64,000 nt of DNA from Oceanobacillus luteolus. GTDB lineage: Bacteria; Bacillota; Bacilli; Bacillales; Amphibacillaceae. Position 1 is the stretch's first letter. The number at the start of each line of letters is the position of its first letter. Both the position numbers and the translations under genes were made by a program. A model generated the notes under the pieces. It had not been told where the DNA came from and did no database searches. It saw only the letters and a program-made list of their open reading frames with translations. Below, one piece after another: positions 24,860 to 33,493 of the stretch. Location of the stretch: assembly GCF_023715655.1 (NCBI RefSeq), contig NZ_JAMBON010000002.1, positions 154,115 to 218,114 on the forward strand, given 5' to 3'.

Positions 24860-26335
24860 TTACTTTCTTTTTTCAGCCTGTAATGCAACCTTCACTGTAT
24901 CGATAAATTCATTCGCTTTTTCCACAGGTGCTTTGGTAAGTAAACTTACGATGATAAAGATACTGGTTGACAAAATTAGTCCCCATATTCCAGATGCCAA
25001 TCCAAGTGGCTTCCATTGAAAGGCTTCCAAACAGATGACGATAAGCCCAGTAATAATCACACTGGCCAGCACCCCTTTTGCAGTACCACGCTTCCAGAAA
25101 AATGTACCGAAAATAGCTGGAACAACGATGATCAAACCAGCGGAAGATGCAACAGACAGCAGAGCGATAATGCTCAATTCCATTTCGGCAAAGAGGTAAG
25201 CTAGAATTGCAATGATCGGAATGATGATTTTCCCTATTCGCAGCTGCATCTTATCAGATGACTTTTTCTTAATGTTTCCATAGACATCTTTTGCAAAGAC
25301 CGATGCTAACGTCAATAGAATGGAGTCGATTGTTGAAATAGCTGCAGCCATAATCCCCACCATGACGATGACCCCAAGTATGGGAGGCACGATGTCAGAA
25401 GACAAAAGTAAAGGTGTAGCTAAATCGACGTTTTCTAAGTCAGGAAACATAATCGTTGCTGAAAAGCCCCAAAGAATCGCTACCAACGTATAAATCACTC
25501 CGAAAATCATAAAGCCTAAAATCATGATTTTTAAATCTTTCATCGATGCCGGCATGTACAATCGCTGACTGACTTGAGGGTTGGAGAGACTGAAAAACAT
25601 CCACGGGATTGTCATACCGATAAATGTAAAGAAACTAAAAAATCCATTACCTGGTACACTTAGTGACTCTGGGTATTTTGTTTCTAAAGTATGGAAAAAG
25701 CCGTTGAACCCACCCAACCCATTAATCAATATAAGGATGACGAGAGTGGAGGAAATAATCATAAATATTGCTTGTAAGGAGTCGGTCCAGGCAACGGAAC
25801 GGATGCCTGCAATGTATGAAAATAATATAGCCATTACCGTAGCGATTAGAACTCCGCTAGAAAAGGAAATCCCCCCATTTGTAAGACCTGAAAGCAGATA
25901 CCCTACTCCTGTCAGCTGCACAGCGCTATACGGAATTAGAAATAGACAGCTTGATATCGCGACAATAATAGCCACTCGCTTGTCTTGATAACGGTCACCC
26001 AGCATTTCAGAAGGGGTGACATATCCATATTTTTTACCAACAACCCAAAAACGCGGGCCAAAAAAGGCAATGAGTGAAACTCCCATTAAATATATCAATT
26101 CAAATCCAAGCGCCCCAACTCCACCACGGTATGTTAGACCGGCCAGTCCAACTAACATAAAGGCGCTGTAGGTCGTTGCGCTATAGCTTAACGCTGAAAC
26201 AAACCCTCCAAGTTTCCGGTCTCCAAGAAAATATCCAACCATATTATTTTGGTTACCAGTGCGTGACATGAAAGCAATTAATAAAGAAATGAATATATAA
26301 ATTGCAATTGCCCACCAGACATAGGAAGTATTCAT
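24860..26335 (-). CDS. Solute:sodium symporter (YhjB/PanF-like)
   Basis: A 491-residue SSS-family transporter with about 13 membrane segments, including the N-terminal GYFLGDRKLGGFVSALSYSA region, GIRSVAWTDSLQAIFM (about residue 185) and AAAISTIDSILLTLASVFAKD near 330. ATG 26335 overlaps the stop of the upstream small membrane gene (ATGA), indicating coupled translation of a two-part system. The pairing recalls YhjC-YhjB in B. subtilis or YhdT-PanF in enterobacteria. The substrate (pantothenate, a carboxylate or an amino acid) is not decided. Confidence 0.85.
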   Translation of the reverse strand: MNTSYVWWAIAIYIFISLLIAFMSRTGNQNNMVGYFLGDRKLGGFVSALSYSATTYSAFMLVGLAGLTYRGGVGALGFELIYLMGVSLIAFFGPRFWVVGKKYGYVTPSEMLGDRYQDKRVAIIVAISSCLFLIPYSAVQLTGVGYLLSGLTNGGISFSSGVLIATVMAILFSYIAGIRSVAWTDSLQAIFMIISSTLVILILINGLGGFNGFFHTLETKYPESLSVPGNGFFSFFTFIGMTIPWMFFSLSNPQVSQRLYMPASMKDLKIMILGFMIFGVIYTLVAILWGFSATIMFPDLENVDLATPLLLSSDIVPPILGVIVMVGIMAAAISTIDSILLTLASVFAKDVYGNIKKKSSDKMQLRIGKIIIPIIAILAYLFAEMELSIIALLSVASSAGLIIVVPAIFGTFFWKRGTAKGVLASVIITGLIVICLEAFQWKPLGLASGIWGLILSTSIFIIVSLLTKAPVEKANEFIDTVKVALQAEKRK

Positions 26336-26520
26336 TCTTCTTTGCCCCAATCTTTAATCATTATATAGTTGACACCGATAACGAGTATGGTCAAGGCTGT
26401 CCAAAATAAAAAACTGCCATACCATGCATTTACATTTCTTAGTAATGTGTAAGGTACAACGAAAGCTAAAAGAATTAATATTGTAATTAGGATTGCGTAA
26501 GCTTTTTCATTGTGTTTCAT
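26332..26520 (-). CDS. Small membrane partner of SSS symporter
   Basis: A 62-residue protein with two hydrophobic helices (residues 7-26 and 33-55) separated by a short loop with NAWYGSFLF. It precedes and overlaps the SSS symporter, the arrangement seen for DUF3311/YhjC and YhdT-type small subunits. GGAGG lies just upstream of ATG 26520. Function is inferred from the pairing. Confidence 0.7.
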   Translation of the reverse strand: MKHNEKAYAILITILILLAFVVPYTLLRNVNAWYGSFLFWTALTILVIGVNYIMIKDWGKEE

Positions 26521-26800
26521 GATATTTCCTCCAATCCATTCTGTATATTGGAAATTTTGTGGAATTCATCACATGTTAGCGTAGTTGTTTCATTTAATTC
26601 GTTAAATTTTACAAAAACAATCATAACAGAATGCCATTTGAATTGCCACAGAAAGTAAATATTTATATCTCGTTCTTTTCTAGTTAATGTAACCCTCGCT
26701 AGTCGTAAAAAACGATACGGATAATAAAGTTTCCCTTTTCTGCAACTTTCTTTTTGAATTGTCGTCTAATGAGAAAAAGGTTGAAAGGGGTCAGCAAGGC
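26521..26800. other. Intergenic region between divergent small symporter subunit and DUF4349 gene
   Basis: This 280-bp AT-rich stretch must hold both divergent promoters. I see no RNA element or convincing gene in it. Confidence 0.5.
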
Positions 26801-27700
26801 ATGCGAAAGCTATTTTCACTTTTAGTTCTTGTCTTTTTTCTTTTATCGTGCAGCAACCAAGATTCAGGTGAGATGACAGCTGATATGTCTGTTGAATCGT
26901 ATGATCGTAGTGGAGCGGATATGGCTGAAGAAAATCTCGCATTTACTGAATCGGCAGATGTTGAAGTAGAGGAGGTCGAAAACAAGTCCGCAGTTAGAGA
27001 ATCTGAGGGAAATAATCGGAAAGTCATTTATACTGCAGACCTGCAAGTCGAGGTGGAAAGTTACCAGGAAATAACGGAGCATATTCAGAAAGAAACAGAA
27101 AGATTGGGAGGCTATATTGTAGAGTCTAATCTGTACAACGATTCAGATGGGAGGAGCGGACAAATAACAGTTCGTATACCGCAAGAAGACTTCCGAACTT
27201 TTATAGAAATAGTTGAAAAAGGGAGTACGAAGGTAGTGGAACAAACTGTTTCCGGTCAAGATGTAACAGAGGAGTTTGTGGATTTAGAGTCAAGAATGAA
27301 ATCAAAACGCCAAGTCGAAGAAAGGTTACTTGAGTTTTTGACAAATGCTGAGAAAACAGAAGACCTATTAAAAATATCTAATGATTTGGCTGACATTCAA
27401 GAAGAGATTGAAACCTTGATAGGCAGGATGAATTACTTGCAGGATAAAACAGACTTTTCTACGGTTACGATAAGGATATATGAAAACAATGTAACACTAT
27501 CATCTATTGATGATGATGACCTGAATACTTGGGAAGAAACGAAAAAGCAATTCATGAGAAGTGTAAACTTTGTCATCTCCGTTTTTTCTGGAATAATAGT
27601 ATTCTTCATTGGCAATCTTCCTGTGTTTTTATTAGTAGGTGTTTTACTTTTAATTGGTTTTCTTACATGGCGAAGGAAAAGAAAATCTGAGAAATCCTAG
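26801..27700 (+). CDS. DUF4349 domain lipoprotein
   Basis: The protein begins with a lipoprotein signal (MRKLF, lipobox FLLSC at about residue 16-20), has an acidic linker, then a DUF4349 domain: the strand RKVIYTADLQVEVESY, the GGYIVESN motif, a two-part coiled coil (about residues 165-215, LESRMKSKRQVEERLL and LADIQEEIETLIGRM) and a C-terminal membrane segment (about 260-285) with a basic tail. So it is anchored at both ends in the membrane. Start ATG 26801 is chosen for the signal peptide; the frame is open further upstream. Function unknown. Confidence 0.82.
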   Translation: MRKLFSLLVLVFFLLSCSNQDSGEMTADMSVESYDRSGADMAEENLAFTESADVEVEEVENKSAVRESEGNNRKVIYTADLQVEVESYQEITEHIQKETERLGGYIVESNLYNDSDGRSGQITVRIPQEDFRTFIEIVEKGSTKVVEQTVSGQDVTEEFVDLESRMKSKRQVEERLLEFLTNAEKTEDLLKISNDLADIQEEIETLIGRMNYLQDKTDFSTVTIRIYENNVTLSSIDDDDLNTWEETKKQFMRSVNFVISVFSGIIVFFIGNLPVFLLVGVLLLIGFLTWRRKRKSEKS

Positions 27701-27720
27701 GCTAGACCTAGGGTTTTTCC
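27693..27720 (+). terminator. Terminator after DUF4349 gene
   Basis: AATCCTAGG pairs with CCTAGGGTT around CTAGA, followed by TTT. It overlaps the stop codon. Confidence 0.85.
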
Positions 27721-27808
27721 GTTTTCTGTAGATAAAGTAAAAATATTTTGATTATATATAAGCTAGTGTTAAAATGATAGAAATAATATATGCATCTGGA
27801 GGAGAATA

Positions 27809-28666
27809 ATGGAAACTTTAGAAGTAGGGCGAGCGAGGTTGACATGGCTTAAAGGGGGAGTCAATCATCTGGATGGAGGTGCTATGTTTGGTGTTGTACC
27901 AAAAGCATTATGGTCTAGGAAATATCCATCCAATGAGAAGAATCAAATCGAGCTTCGTACCGATCCAATCTTACTGCAGTTAGATGGTAAAAACTTTTTA
28001 ATAGATGCTGGGCTTGGAACCGACAAATTGACTGAAAAGCAAATTCACAATTTTGGAGCAGTTGAGCTTTCGTTTGTTGAAGAGTCTTTGGGAGAATTGG
28101 GACTTTTACCAACAGATATCGATGCTGTTTTGATGACCCACTTGCATTTTGATCATGCTAGTGGTTTATCGAAACGAGTTGGAGATGAATATGATTCGAT
28201 TTTCACTAATGCAGTCATTTATACAACTGCAATTGAGTGGGAAGAAATGCGTAATCCTAATATACGATCTGTAAATACATATTGGGAAATAAATTGGCAG
28301 CCTATCGAGGATCAGGTCGAGACGTTTGCCGATGAACTGAAGATAGTAGATGGTTTACGAATGATCCATACTGGTGGTCATAGTGAAGGGCACGCCATCA
28401 TCATTTTCGAGGATGGAGATGATTGCTTCATTCATATGGGGGATATCATGCCGACCATTGCCCATCAAAATAAACTATGGGTATTAGCTTATGATGATTA
28501 TCCAGTGACATCCGTTCACGAGAAGGAAGAATGGATGGAATTTGGATACAGCAAAGAAGCTTGGTATACATTTTATCATGATGCATATTACCGAGCAGTC
28601 AGATTTAATGAAAGCGGCGAGATAATGGATGAGTTGAAAAGAAAACGTTATGAGTATAAGGTATAA
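27809..28666 (+). CDS. ytnP: Metallo-beta-lactamase fold lactonase YtnP
   Basis: A 285-residue protein with the zinc motif THLHFDHASG (about residue 110), TGGHSEGH (about 190) and the downstream HMGDIMPT aspartate. It matches YtnP closely, including GGAMFGVVPK and KNQIELRTDPILLQ. YtnP degrades acyl-homoserine-lactone-like signals and blocks streptomycete signalling, so quorum quenching is a reasonable expectation. The start follows GGAGGAGAATA. It opens the ytnP-ytzB-ytoP-ytpPQR neighbourhood typical of Bacillus. Confidence 0.9.
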   Translation: METLEVGRARLTWLKGGVNHLDGGAMFGVVPKALWSRKYPSNEKNQIELRTDPILLQLDGKNFLIDAGLGTDKLTEKQIHNFGAVELSFVEESLGELGLLPTDIDAVLMTHLHFDHASGLSKRVGDEYDSIFTNAVIYTTAIEWEEMRNPNIRSVNTYWEINWQPIEDQVETFADELKIVDGLRMIHTGGHSEGHAIIIFEDGDDCFIHMGDIMPTIAHQNKLWVLAYDDYPVTSVHEKEEWMEFGYSKEAWYTFYHDAYYRAVRFNESGEIMDELKRKRYEYKV

Positions 28667-28703
28667 AAAAGAAGCGCTTTCTAAAAGAAGCGCTTCTTTT
28701 TGA
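28666..28703. terminator. Bidirectional terminator between ytnP and ytzB
   Basis: AAGAAGCGCTT and its repeat AAGAAGCGCTTCTT form a stem around TCTAA; TTTTT follows on the plus strand and TTTTTTA on the minus. Confidence 0.88.
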
Positions 28704-29018
28704 TTAAGCAGTTTCAGCAGAAGCGATGATGCCGCCTGTTTCCACATCCACATAAAATTCATATTGTTTATTGTTGCCATCGATATTTCTGGTGATGCCT
28801 CCACGGTAAGCCTGATAAACAAGGCCGTTTTTCTCCACCTCTTCCGGTTTCATATAAATCCATGAACCGCTTATTGGACCAGTACGTTTAAAGGCTTCTT
28901 TTGCATTGCTCAACGCCTTCTCAGGTGTGATCTGTTGCTTTTGTTCCAGTTGGTCTCTAAGTAAGTATCCTACCGCAAAGCCAATGCCTGCAGCAAGTAT
29001 GAGATTTCGTTTTTTCAA
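28704..29018 (-). CDS. ytzB: PepSY-type small membrane protein YtzB
   Basis: A 104-residue protein with an N-terminal membrane anchor (residues 6-20) and a PepSY-like domain, seen in TPEKALSNAKEAF and a C-terminal DVETGGIIASAE strand. It resembles YtzB, conserved beside ytoP. Start is TTG at 29018 with GAGAGGTGG upstream. PepSY domains often inhibit peptidases or sense the wall; no specific role is known here. Confidence 0.78.
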   Translation of the reverse strand: MKKRNLILAAGIGFAVGYLLRDQLEQKQQITPEKALSNAKEAFKRTGPISGSWIYMKPEEVEKNGLVYQAYRGGITRNIDGNNKQYEFYVDVETGGIIASAETA

Positions 29019-29192
29019 TTCGTTCCACCTCTCAATTATGAAATAAACATCAATCCTGTTTTAAGTATACCTTACTTGTCGGAAAAATTAAAATTGCAGC
29101 TAACAACAGGATAGTGGAAAGCAGAATAACATATCCGTTATACTAATAGAGAATGAATAAAATACAGAAAATATATAAAAAGGGGCTTGAAC

Positions 29193-30260
29193 ATGAATCA
29201 GGAAACCTTGGATCTTTTTAAAAATCTAACTGAATTACAAGGGGCACCGGGAAACGAGCATGCTGTCCGGGCTTTTATGAAAAAAGAATTAGAAAAATAT
29301 GCCGATGAAATTGTCCAAGATAATCTTGGGGGAATTTTTGGAGTTAAACGTGGAGAAGGCCCACGTGTTATGGTTGCTGGACATATGGACGAAGTAGGCT
29401 TTATGGTTACTCAAATTACGAAAAATGGTATGATCCGTTTTCAACCATTAGGTGGTTGGTGGAACCAAGTCATGCTTGCTCAGCGCGTTCAAGTAATGAC
29501 AGAAAACGGACCGATTATCGGTGTAATTTCTTCGATACCGCCACATTTATTAACAGATGCACAACGGAAGAAACCGATGGAAATTAAAAATATGTTGATT
29601 GATATTGGAGCCGATGACAGGGAAGATGCTGAAAAGATAGGTGTGAAGCCTGGAGATTCAATCGTTCCGGTAACTCCATTCCAACCGATGGCTAATGAAA
29701 AGAAGATTCTTGCTAAAGCTTGGGACAACCGATATGGCTGTGGTCTATCCATTGAACTTTTGAAAGAATTACAAGGTGAAACGTTGCCGAATGAACTATA
29801 CTCGGGTGCGACAGTCCAAGAAGAGGTGGGCTTACGTGGTGCACAAGTAGCTGCTAATATGATTCAGCCGGATATTGCTTACGTATTGGATGCTTCACCG
29901 GCAAATGATGCATCAGGAGATAAAAATGCATTTGGTCAACTTGGTAAAGGTGCCCTAGTTCGTATTTTTGACCGAACCATGGTGACACATCGCGGAATGA
30001 GAGAATTTGTGCTCGATACTGCTGAGAGCAATAACATTCCTTATCAATACTTTATTTCACAAGGAGGTACGGATGCAGGTAGAATCCACCTTTCCAATAA
30101 TGGTGTACCAAGTGCTGTAATCGGAATTTGTTCAAGATACATTCATACATCAGCTTCGATTATTCATATCGATGATTATGCTGCTGCTAAAGAATTGCTT
30201 GTTAAACTAGTGAAAAATACAGATCAAAACACCGTTGATACCATCAGGAGCAATAGTTAG
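29193..30260 (+). CDS. ytoP: M42 family aminopeptidase YtoP
   Basis: A 355-residue cobalt/zinc glutamyl aminopeptidase-like enzyme of family M42. Metal ligands are visible in AGHMDEVGF (His near 66), the AWDNRYGCG aspartate (near 180), EEVGLRGA (near 212), [11 protein letters not shown] (near 235) and [12 protein letters not shown] with the later RYIHTSAS histidine. Start ATG 29193 follows AAAAGGGG. It should trim N-terminal residues from peptides in the cytoplasm as a large oligomer. Order matches B. subtilis. Confidence 0.92.
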   Translation: MNQETLDLFKNLTELQGAPGNEHAVRAFMKKELEKYADEIVQDNLGGIFGVKRGEGPRVMVAGHMDEVGFMVTQITKNGMIRFQPLGGWWNQVMLAQRVQVMTENGPIIGVISSIPPHLLTDAQRKKPMEIKNMLIDIGADDREDAEKIGVKPGDSIVPVTPFQPMANEKKILAKAWDNRYGCGLSIELLKELQGETLPNELYSGATVQEEVGLRGAQVAANMIQPDIAYVLDASPANDASGDKNAFGQLGKGALVRIFDRTMVTHRGMREFVLDTAESNNIPYQYFISQGGTDAGRIHLSNNGVPSAVIGICSRYIHTSASIIHIDDYAAAKELLVKLVKNTDQNTVDTIRSNS

Positions 30261-30422
30261 CAATAAATTGCTGTGATGGAGGGAGACTTCATTCCGTAGA
30301 GTCTAAGTTTTGCACAGTATGATGAGTTACGGGTTGTATACTCTTTAGGTTTATAATGGAGTGTACCGCCCGTAATTGCGTGATGAATGTGTGATTTCAA
30401 TACTTCAATGATGAGGTGAAAC

Positions 30423-30926
30423 ATGAAACTGATTTTAGGTTCAAAAAATCCCACTAAAATTCGAGCATGCAAAGCGGTTTTTCCAGAACACGAGGTAATA
30501 GGAGTTTCAGTAGCGTCGAATGTTTCTCCTCAACCATCTACTGATGAAGAGACGAGACAAGGTTCGATTAATCGTGCGCTTGCTTCTATTAGCAGCAAGG
30601 ATGCTGATATGGGGGTAGGTCTTGAAGGTGGAGTGATGCTTTTGGAAGGTCGACTCTATCTTTGTAACTGGGGAGCTCTTGTAACATCAAATGGAGACAT
30701 TTATACAGCTAGCGGAGCACGAATCGAGCTGCCGATTGACTTTGTTCCCGAGTTAAATTCGGGCAAGGAACTTGGTGAAATCATGGAAGCCTATTCCAAA
30801 AAAGAGGACGTCAGATCTAACGAAGGTGCAGTTGGTATATTCACCAATGATATAGTTGATCGAAGTGAGATGTTTACCCATGTTATGCAACTACTTCGAG
30901 GTCAGATGGAGTATTGGTCGAGATAA
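30423..30926 (+). CDS. DUF84 (YjjX-type) inosine/xanthosine triphosphatase
   Basis: A 167-residue protein matching the DUF84/YjjX family: N-terminal LILGSKNPTKIRACKAVF, the STDEETRQGSINRA motif, and DMGVGLEGGV. The family hydrolyses non-canonical purine triphosphates such as ITP and XTP to cleanse the nucleotide pool. GAGGTGAAAC precedes the ATG. It sits between ytoP and ytoQ and is convergent with ytoQ. Confidence 0.85.
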   Translation: MKLILGSKNPTKIRACKAVFPEHEVIGVSVASNVSPQPSTDEETRQGSINRALASISSKDADMGVGLEGGVMLLEGRLYLCNWGALVTSNGDIYTASGARIELPIDFVPELNSGKELGEIMEAYSKKEDVRSNEGAVGIFTNDIVDRSEMFTHVMQLLRGQMEYWSR

Positions 30927-30935
30927 AGTGCAAAT

Positions 30936-30969
30936 GAAAATGGAGTGCACCAATTTGCACTCCATTTTC
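30936..30969. terminator. Bidirectional terminator between yjjX-type gene and ytoQ
   Basis: GAAAATGGAGTGCA pairs exactly with TGCACTCCATTTTC around CCAATT. Confidence 0.85.
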
Positions 30970-30971
30970 AC

Positions 30972-31412
30972 TTATTCAAAGATATATGCAAGTACTTCTA
31001 ATGCTTGATCCACTGTTTCAACCGTAATATTTGCTTTATTTGAAAGTTCTTTTAGTGGATGGATATGCTCTTCTGGACGAACAATAATGGTTGGCTTGTT
31101 CATCGTAATTGCAGCAGATGCATCCATTGCAGTGTTCCATTGCTTATATTTCTCGCCGAATAGGGCAATAACAACATCCGATTTTTGCATAAGTACTTGT
31201 GTTCTTAAATTGTTTACTGCTGAAGCAGCATCATCTCGATAATATTTACCTGGTTGTTCTCCGAGAATCTTCTCACCAATTGCATCTGATAGATCATGGT
31301 TTGTTTGAGGACCGACAAACGTAAGCGGTAAGTTTTTTTCTTTTGCCTTAGCCTTTACTTGATCACGCCAGTCCGTATGAATTTCTCCAGCTAAATAAAC
31401 TGTAAGTTCCAT
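30972..31412 (-). CDS. ytoQ: YtoQ family protein
   Basis: A 146-residue protein matching the YtoQ family, with N-terminal VYLAGEIHTDWR, FVGPQTNH, and a central SDVVIALFGEKYKQWN motif. The fold resembles nucleoside 2-deoxyribosyltransferase-like proteins; the ALFGE and WNTAMDA stretches are where such enzymes bind substrate. The start follows TTGGAGGTG. Actual activity is unknown. Confidence 0.85.
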   Translation of the reverse strand: MELTVYLAGEIHTDWRDQVKAKAKEKNLPLTFVGPQTNHDLSDAIGEKILGEQPGKYYRDDAASAVNNLRTQVLMQKSDVVIALFGEKYKQWNTAMDASAAITMNKPTIIVRPEEHIHPLKELSNKANITVETVDQALEVLAYIFE

Positions 31413-31581
31413 TTCTGCACCTCCAATATTATTCCTATATACATACTACCTAATTGTGTGAGTATTGTTAAATGATTCATCCTATGCTCAGTGGAATCTA
31501 GTCGAATTTGTTTCCGGCAGAGGCTTGAGGATTGAAACAGATGAAAATGAAAGCTATGATAGAAAAAAGGAGTGGTCACTA

Positions 31582-31899
31582 GTGAAACAATTACAATCTG
31601 TTAAAGAATTTAATGAACTAAAAAATAATCAGCAAGTTATCTTTATGTTTTCAGCAGGATGGTGTCCTGACTGTCGAGTCATTGAGCCAATATTGCCTGA
31701 AATTGAAGAAAAGTATCCTGAATATACATTTGTTGAAGTAAATCGTGATGAATTTATGGAACTAGCGCAAGAAAATGATATATTCGGTATCCCAAGCTTT
31801 TTAGCATTTAAAGAGGGTGCTGAAGTAGGCCGTTTTGTAAGCAAAGACCGGAAGACGAAGGAAGAAATCATTTCGTTTATCGATGGCTTTTCGAAATAA
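31582..31899 (+). CDS. ytpP: Thioredoxin-like protein YtpP
   Basis: A 105-residue thioredoxin fold with the active site WCPDC near residue 30 and the cis-proline IPSF near 73. The start is taken as GTG 31582, preceded by AGGAGTGG at good spacing; the frame is open 117 bp further up but without a site or family similarity. It heads the ytpP-ytpQ-ytpR operon: gaps are 21 and 16 bp. It is likely a disulfide reductase; partner unknown. Confidence 0.87.
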   Translation: MKQLQSVKEFNELKNNQQVIFMFSAGWCPDCRVIEPILPEIEEKYPEYTFVEVNRDEFMELAQENDIFGIPSFLAFKEGAEVGRFVSKDRKTKEEIISFIDGFSK

Positions 31900-31920
31900 G
31901 GATATGAGGGGGTACCATCG

Positions 31921-32730
31921 ATGGCTAAGTTAACCAGTACTAAATTGCGAGACATAATAAAAGAACGTCTATCTGCTGACAAATACCAATTCCGTTTTAA
32001 CCGTAAAGAAGACACATTAAGAGTAGAGTGGAAAGATTCAAAGCAGGGTATGACGTTAACTTTACCTAGTATCATCGCAAAATATGATACACGAGGTGAA
32101 GAAGTAATTAACGAAGTGGTGGAACATATTGAGGAAGCTTTAAGAATGATGAAGATGGAAGTCGAACTCACAGGTAAGGAGAAACAAATATTTCCTGTTA
32201 TTCGCTCCACATCATTTCCCAAAAAGACGAATGCTGGTACAGCACTCGTTTATAAAGATCATACGGCAGAAACGAGAATTTTCTACGCTTTAGATGAAGG
32301 TAAATCATACCGATTGATTGATGAGGTTTTATTAAAAGAAGCGGGCTGGTCACAGCAACATTTGGAGGAAATTGCGATGTTCAATGCCAGATCCCTTTCT
32401 ACTAAATATAAAGTAGACCGGGTGGCAGGGAATGATTTTTACTTCATTGCCACTCAAGATGGCTATGATGCATCTCGAATTCTTAATGAAGCCTTTCTGG
32501 ATGAAATGAGCGAGAAGGTTAAAGGTGATATGACTGTTGCTACACCACATCAAGATGTTCTCATTATAGCAGACATTCAAAACAAAACCGGGTATGATAT
32601 ATTGGCACAGCTTACGATGAAGTACTTCACAGAAGGTCGGATACCAGTCACTTCTCTACCGTTTATTTATGAAAATAAAAAACTGGAACCAATATTCATC
32701 CTTGCAAAAAATCGACCAGAGAAGGAATAG
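31921..32730 (+). CDS. ytpQ: YtpQ family protein (DUF1444)
   Basis: A 269-residue soluble protein of the DUF1444 family, with the N-terminal LRDIIKERLSADKYQFRFNRKED-type start (seen in two short blocks), FPVIRSTSFP near residue 95 and a C-terminal HPIFILAKNRP-like end (EPIFILAKNRPEKE). The start follows GGGGGTACC. It is part of the ytpPQR unit. No catalytic residues are recognised; function unknown. Confidence 0.87.
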   Translation: MAKLTSTKLRDIIKERLSADKYQFRFNRKEDTLRVEWKDSKQGMTLTLPSIIAKYDTRGEEVINEVVEHIEEALRMMKMEVELTGKEKQIFPVIRSTSFPKKTNAGTALVYKDHTAETRIFYALDEGKSYRLIDEVLLKEAGWSQQHLEEIAMFNARSLSTKYKVDRVAGNDFYFIATQDGYDASRILNEAFLDEMSEKVKGDMTVATPHQDVLIIADIQNKTGYDILAQLTMKYFTEGRIPVTSLPFIYENKKLEPIFILAKNRPEKE

Positions 32731-32746
32731 AGAGGAAGATATAATA

Positions 32747-33349
32747 ATGAACGTATTTTACAATCCAAAAGGTGTTGGCGATGTCCTGATCATACCAATT
32801 GAAGAAGGTGACCGCTATGAATATAGTTACGAAACGTATGGAGATATTGTCCGTATTATCGGCGAAGGTGGAAAAGTATTAGGTTACAATATCTTCAACG
32901 CAACGAAAAATTTTGACATAGAACAGACAGGTGCAATAAAACTTACAGAGGATTTCTTGAGTAAAATCCAGGAACTCTTTTATAAAAATGATGTGAAAGA
33001 TGAGCTCAACTTTGATCTTAGCCCGAAGTTTGTCGTTGGCTACGTGGAAGAAAAGCAACCCCACGAAAATGCAGATAAGCTCAATGTTTGTAAAGTTGAC
33101 GTAGGGAACGAAGTGTTACAGATCGTTTGCGGTGCACCGAATGTCGATGCGGGTCAGAAGGTAGTTGTTGCAAAAGTTGGTGCAACTATGCCTAGCGGAT
33201 TGCGTATTAAGCCATCCGAACTACGCGGAGTACCTTCTAATGGTATGATTTGCTCCCAAAAAGAATTAGGGTTACCAAATGCTCCGGAAGAAAAAGGGAT
33301 TTATGTACTTGATGATAGTTATCAGGTTGGTGAAGAATTTACTTTTTAA
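32747..33349 (+). CDS. ytpR: YtpR family tRNA-binding domain protein
   Basis: A 200-residue protein with an N-terminal DUF4479 region and a C-terminal OB-fold tRNA-binding domain (residues about 90-195) as at the start of bacterial PheT. Diagnostic stretches are VGYVEEKQPHENADKLNVCKVD, in part, then IVCGAPNV, GVPSNGMICSQKELGL. Start ATG 32747 follows GAGGAAG; upstream frame overlaps ytpQ. It may bind tRNA, but no activity is established. Confidence 0.9.
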   Translation: MNVFYNPKGVGDVLIIPIEEGDRYEYSYETYGDIVRIIGEGGKVLGYNIFNATKNFDIEQTGAIKLTEDFLSKIQELFYKNDVKDELNFDLSPKFVVGYVEEKQPHENADKLNVCKVDVGNEVLQIVCGAPNVDAGQKVVVAKVGATMPSGLRIKPSELRGVPSNGMICSQKELGLPNAPEEKGIYVLDDSYQVGEEFTF

Positions 33350-33362
33350 CTTCATATCTTTG

Positions 33363-33400
33363 AAACACACACTATTATTTGGATAGCGTGTGTTTTTTTT
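33363..33400 (+). terminator. Terminator after ytpR
   Basis: AACACACACTAT pairs with ATAGCGTGTGTT with one G-U-type mismatch, followed by T8. Confidence 0.9.
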
Positions 33401-33493
33401 GACGTCTGTCATACAGATTTAATTTTTTTATGACAACATTTGTTATAAAAAACTGGTAAAATAGATAGGTAACATGGAATGTTAGAGAAATGA

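Noticed and set aside
30261..30422. Small gene between ytoP and the yjjX-type gene
   Set aside because: Only a minus-strand frame without start signal spans it; no plus-strand frame of useful length.
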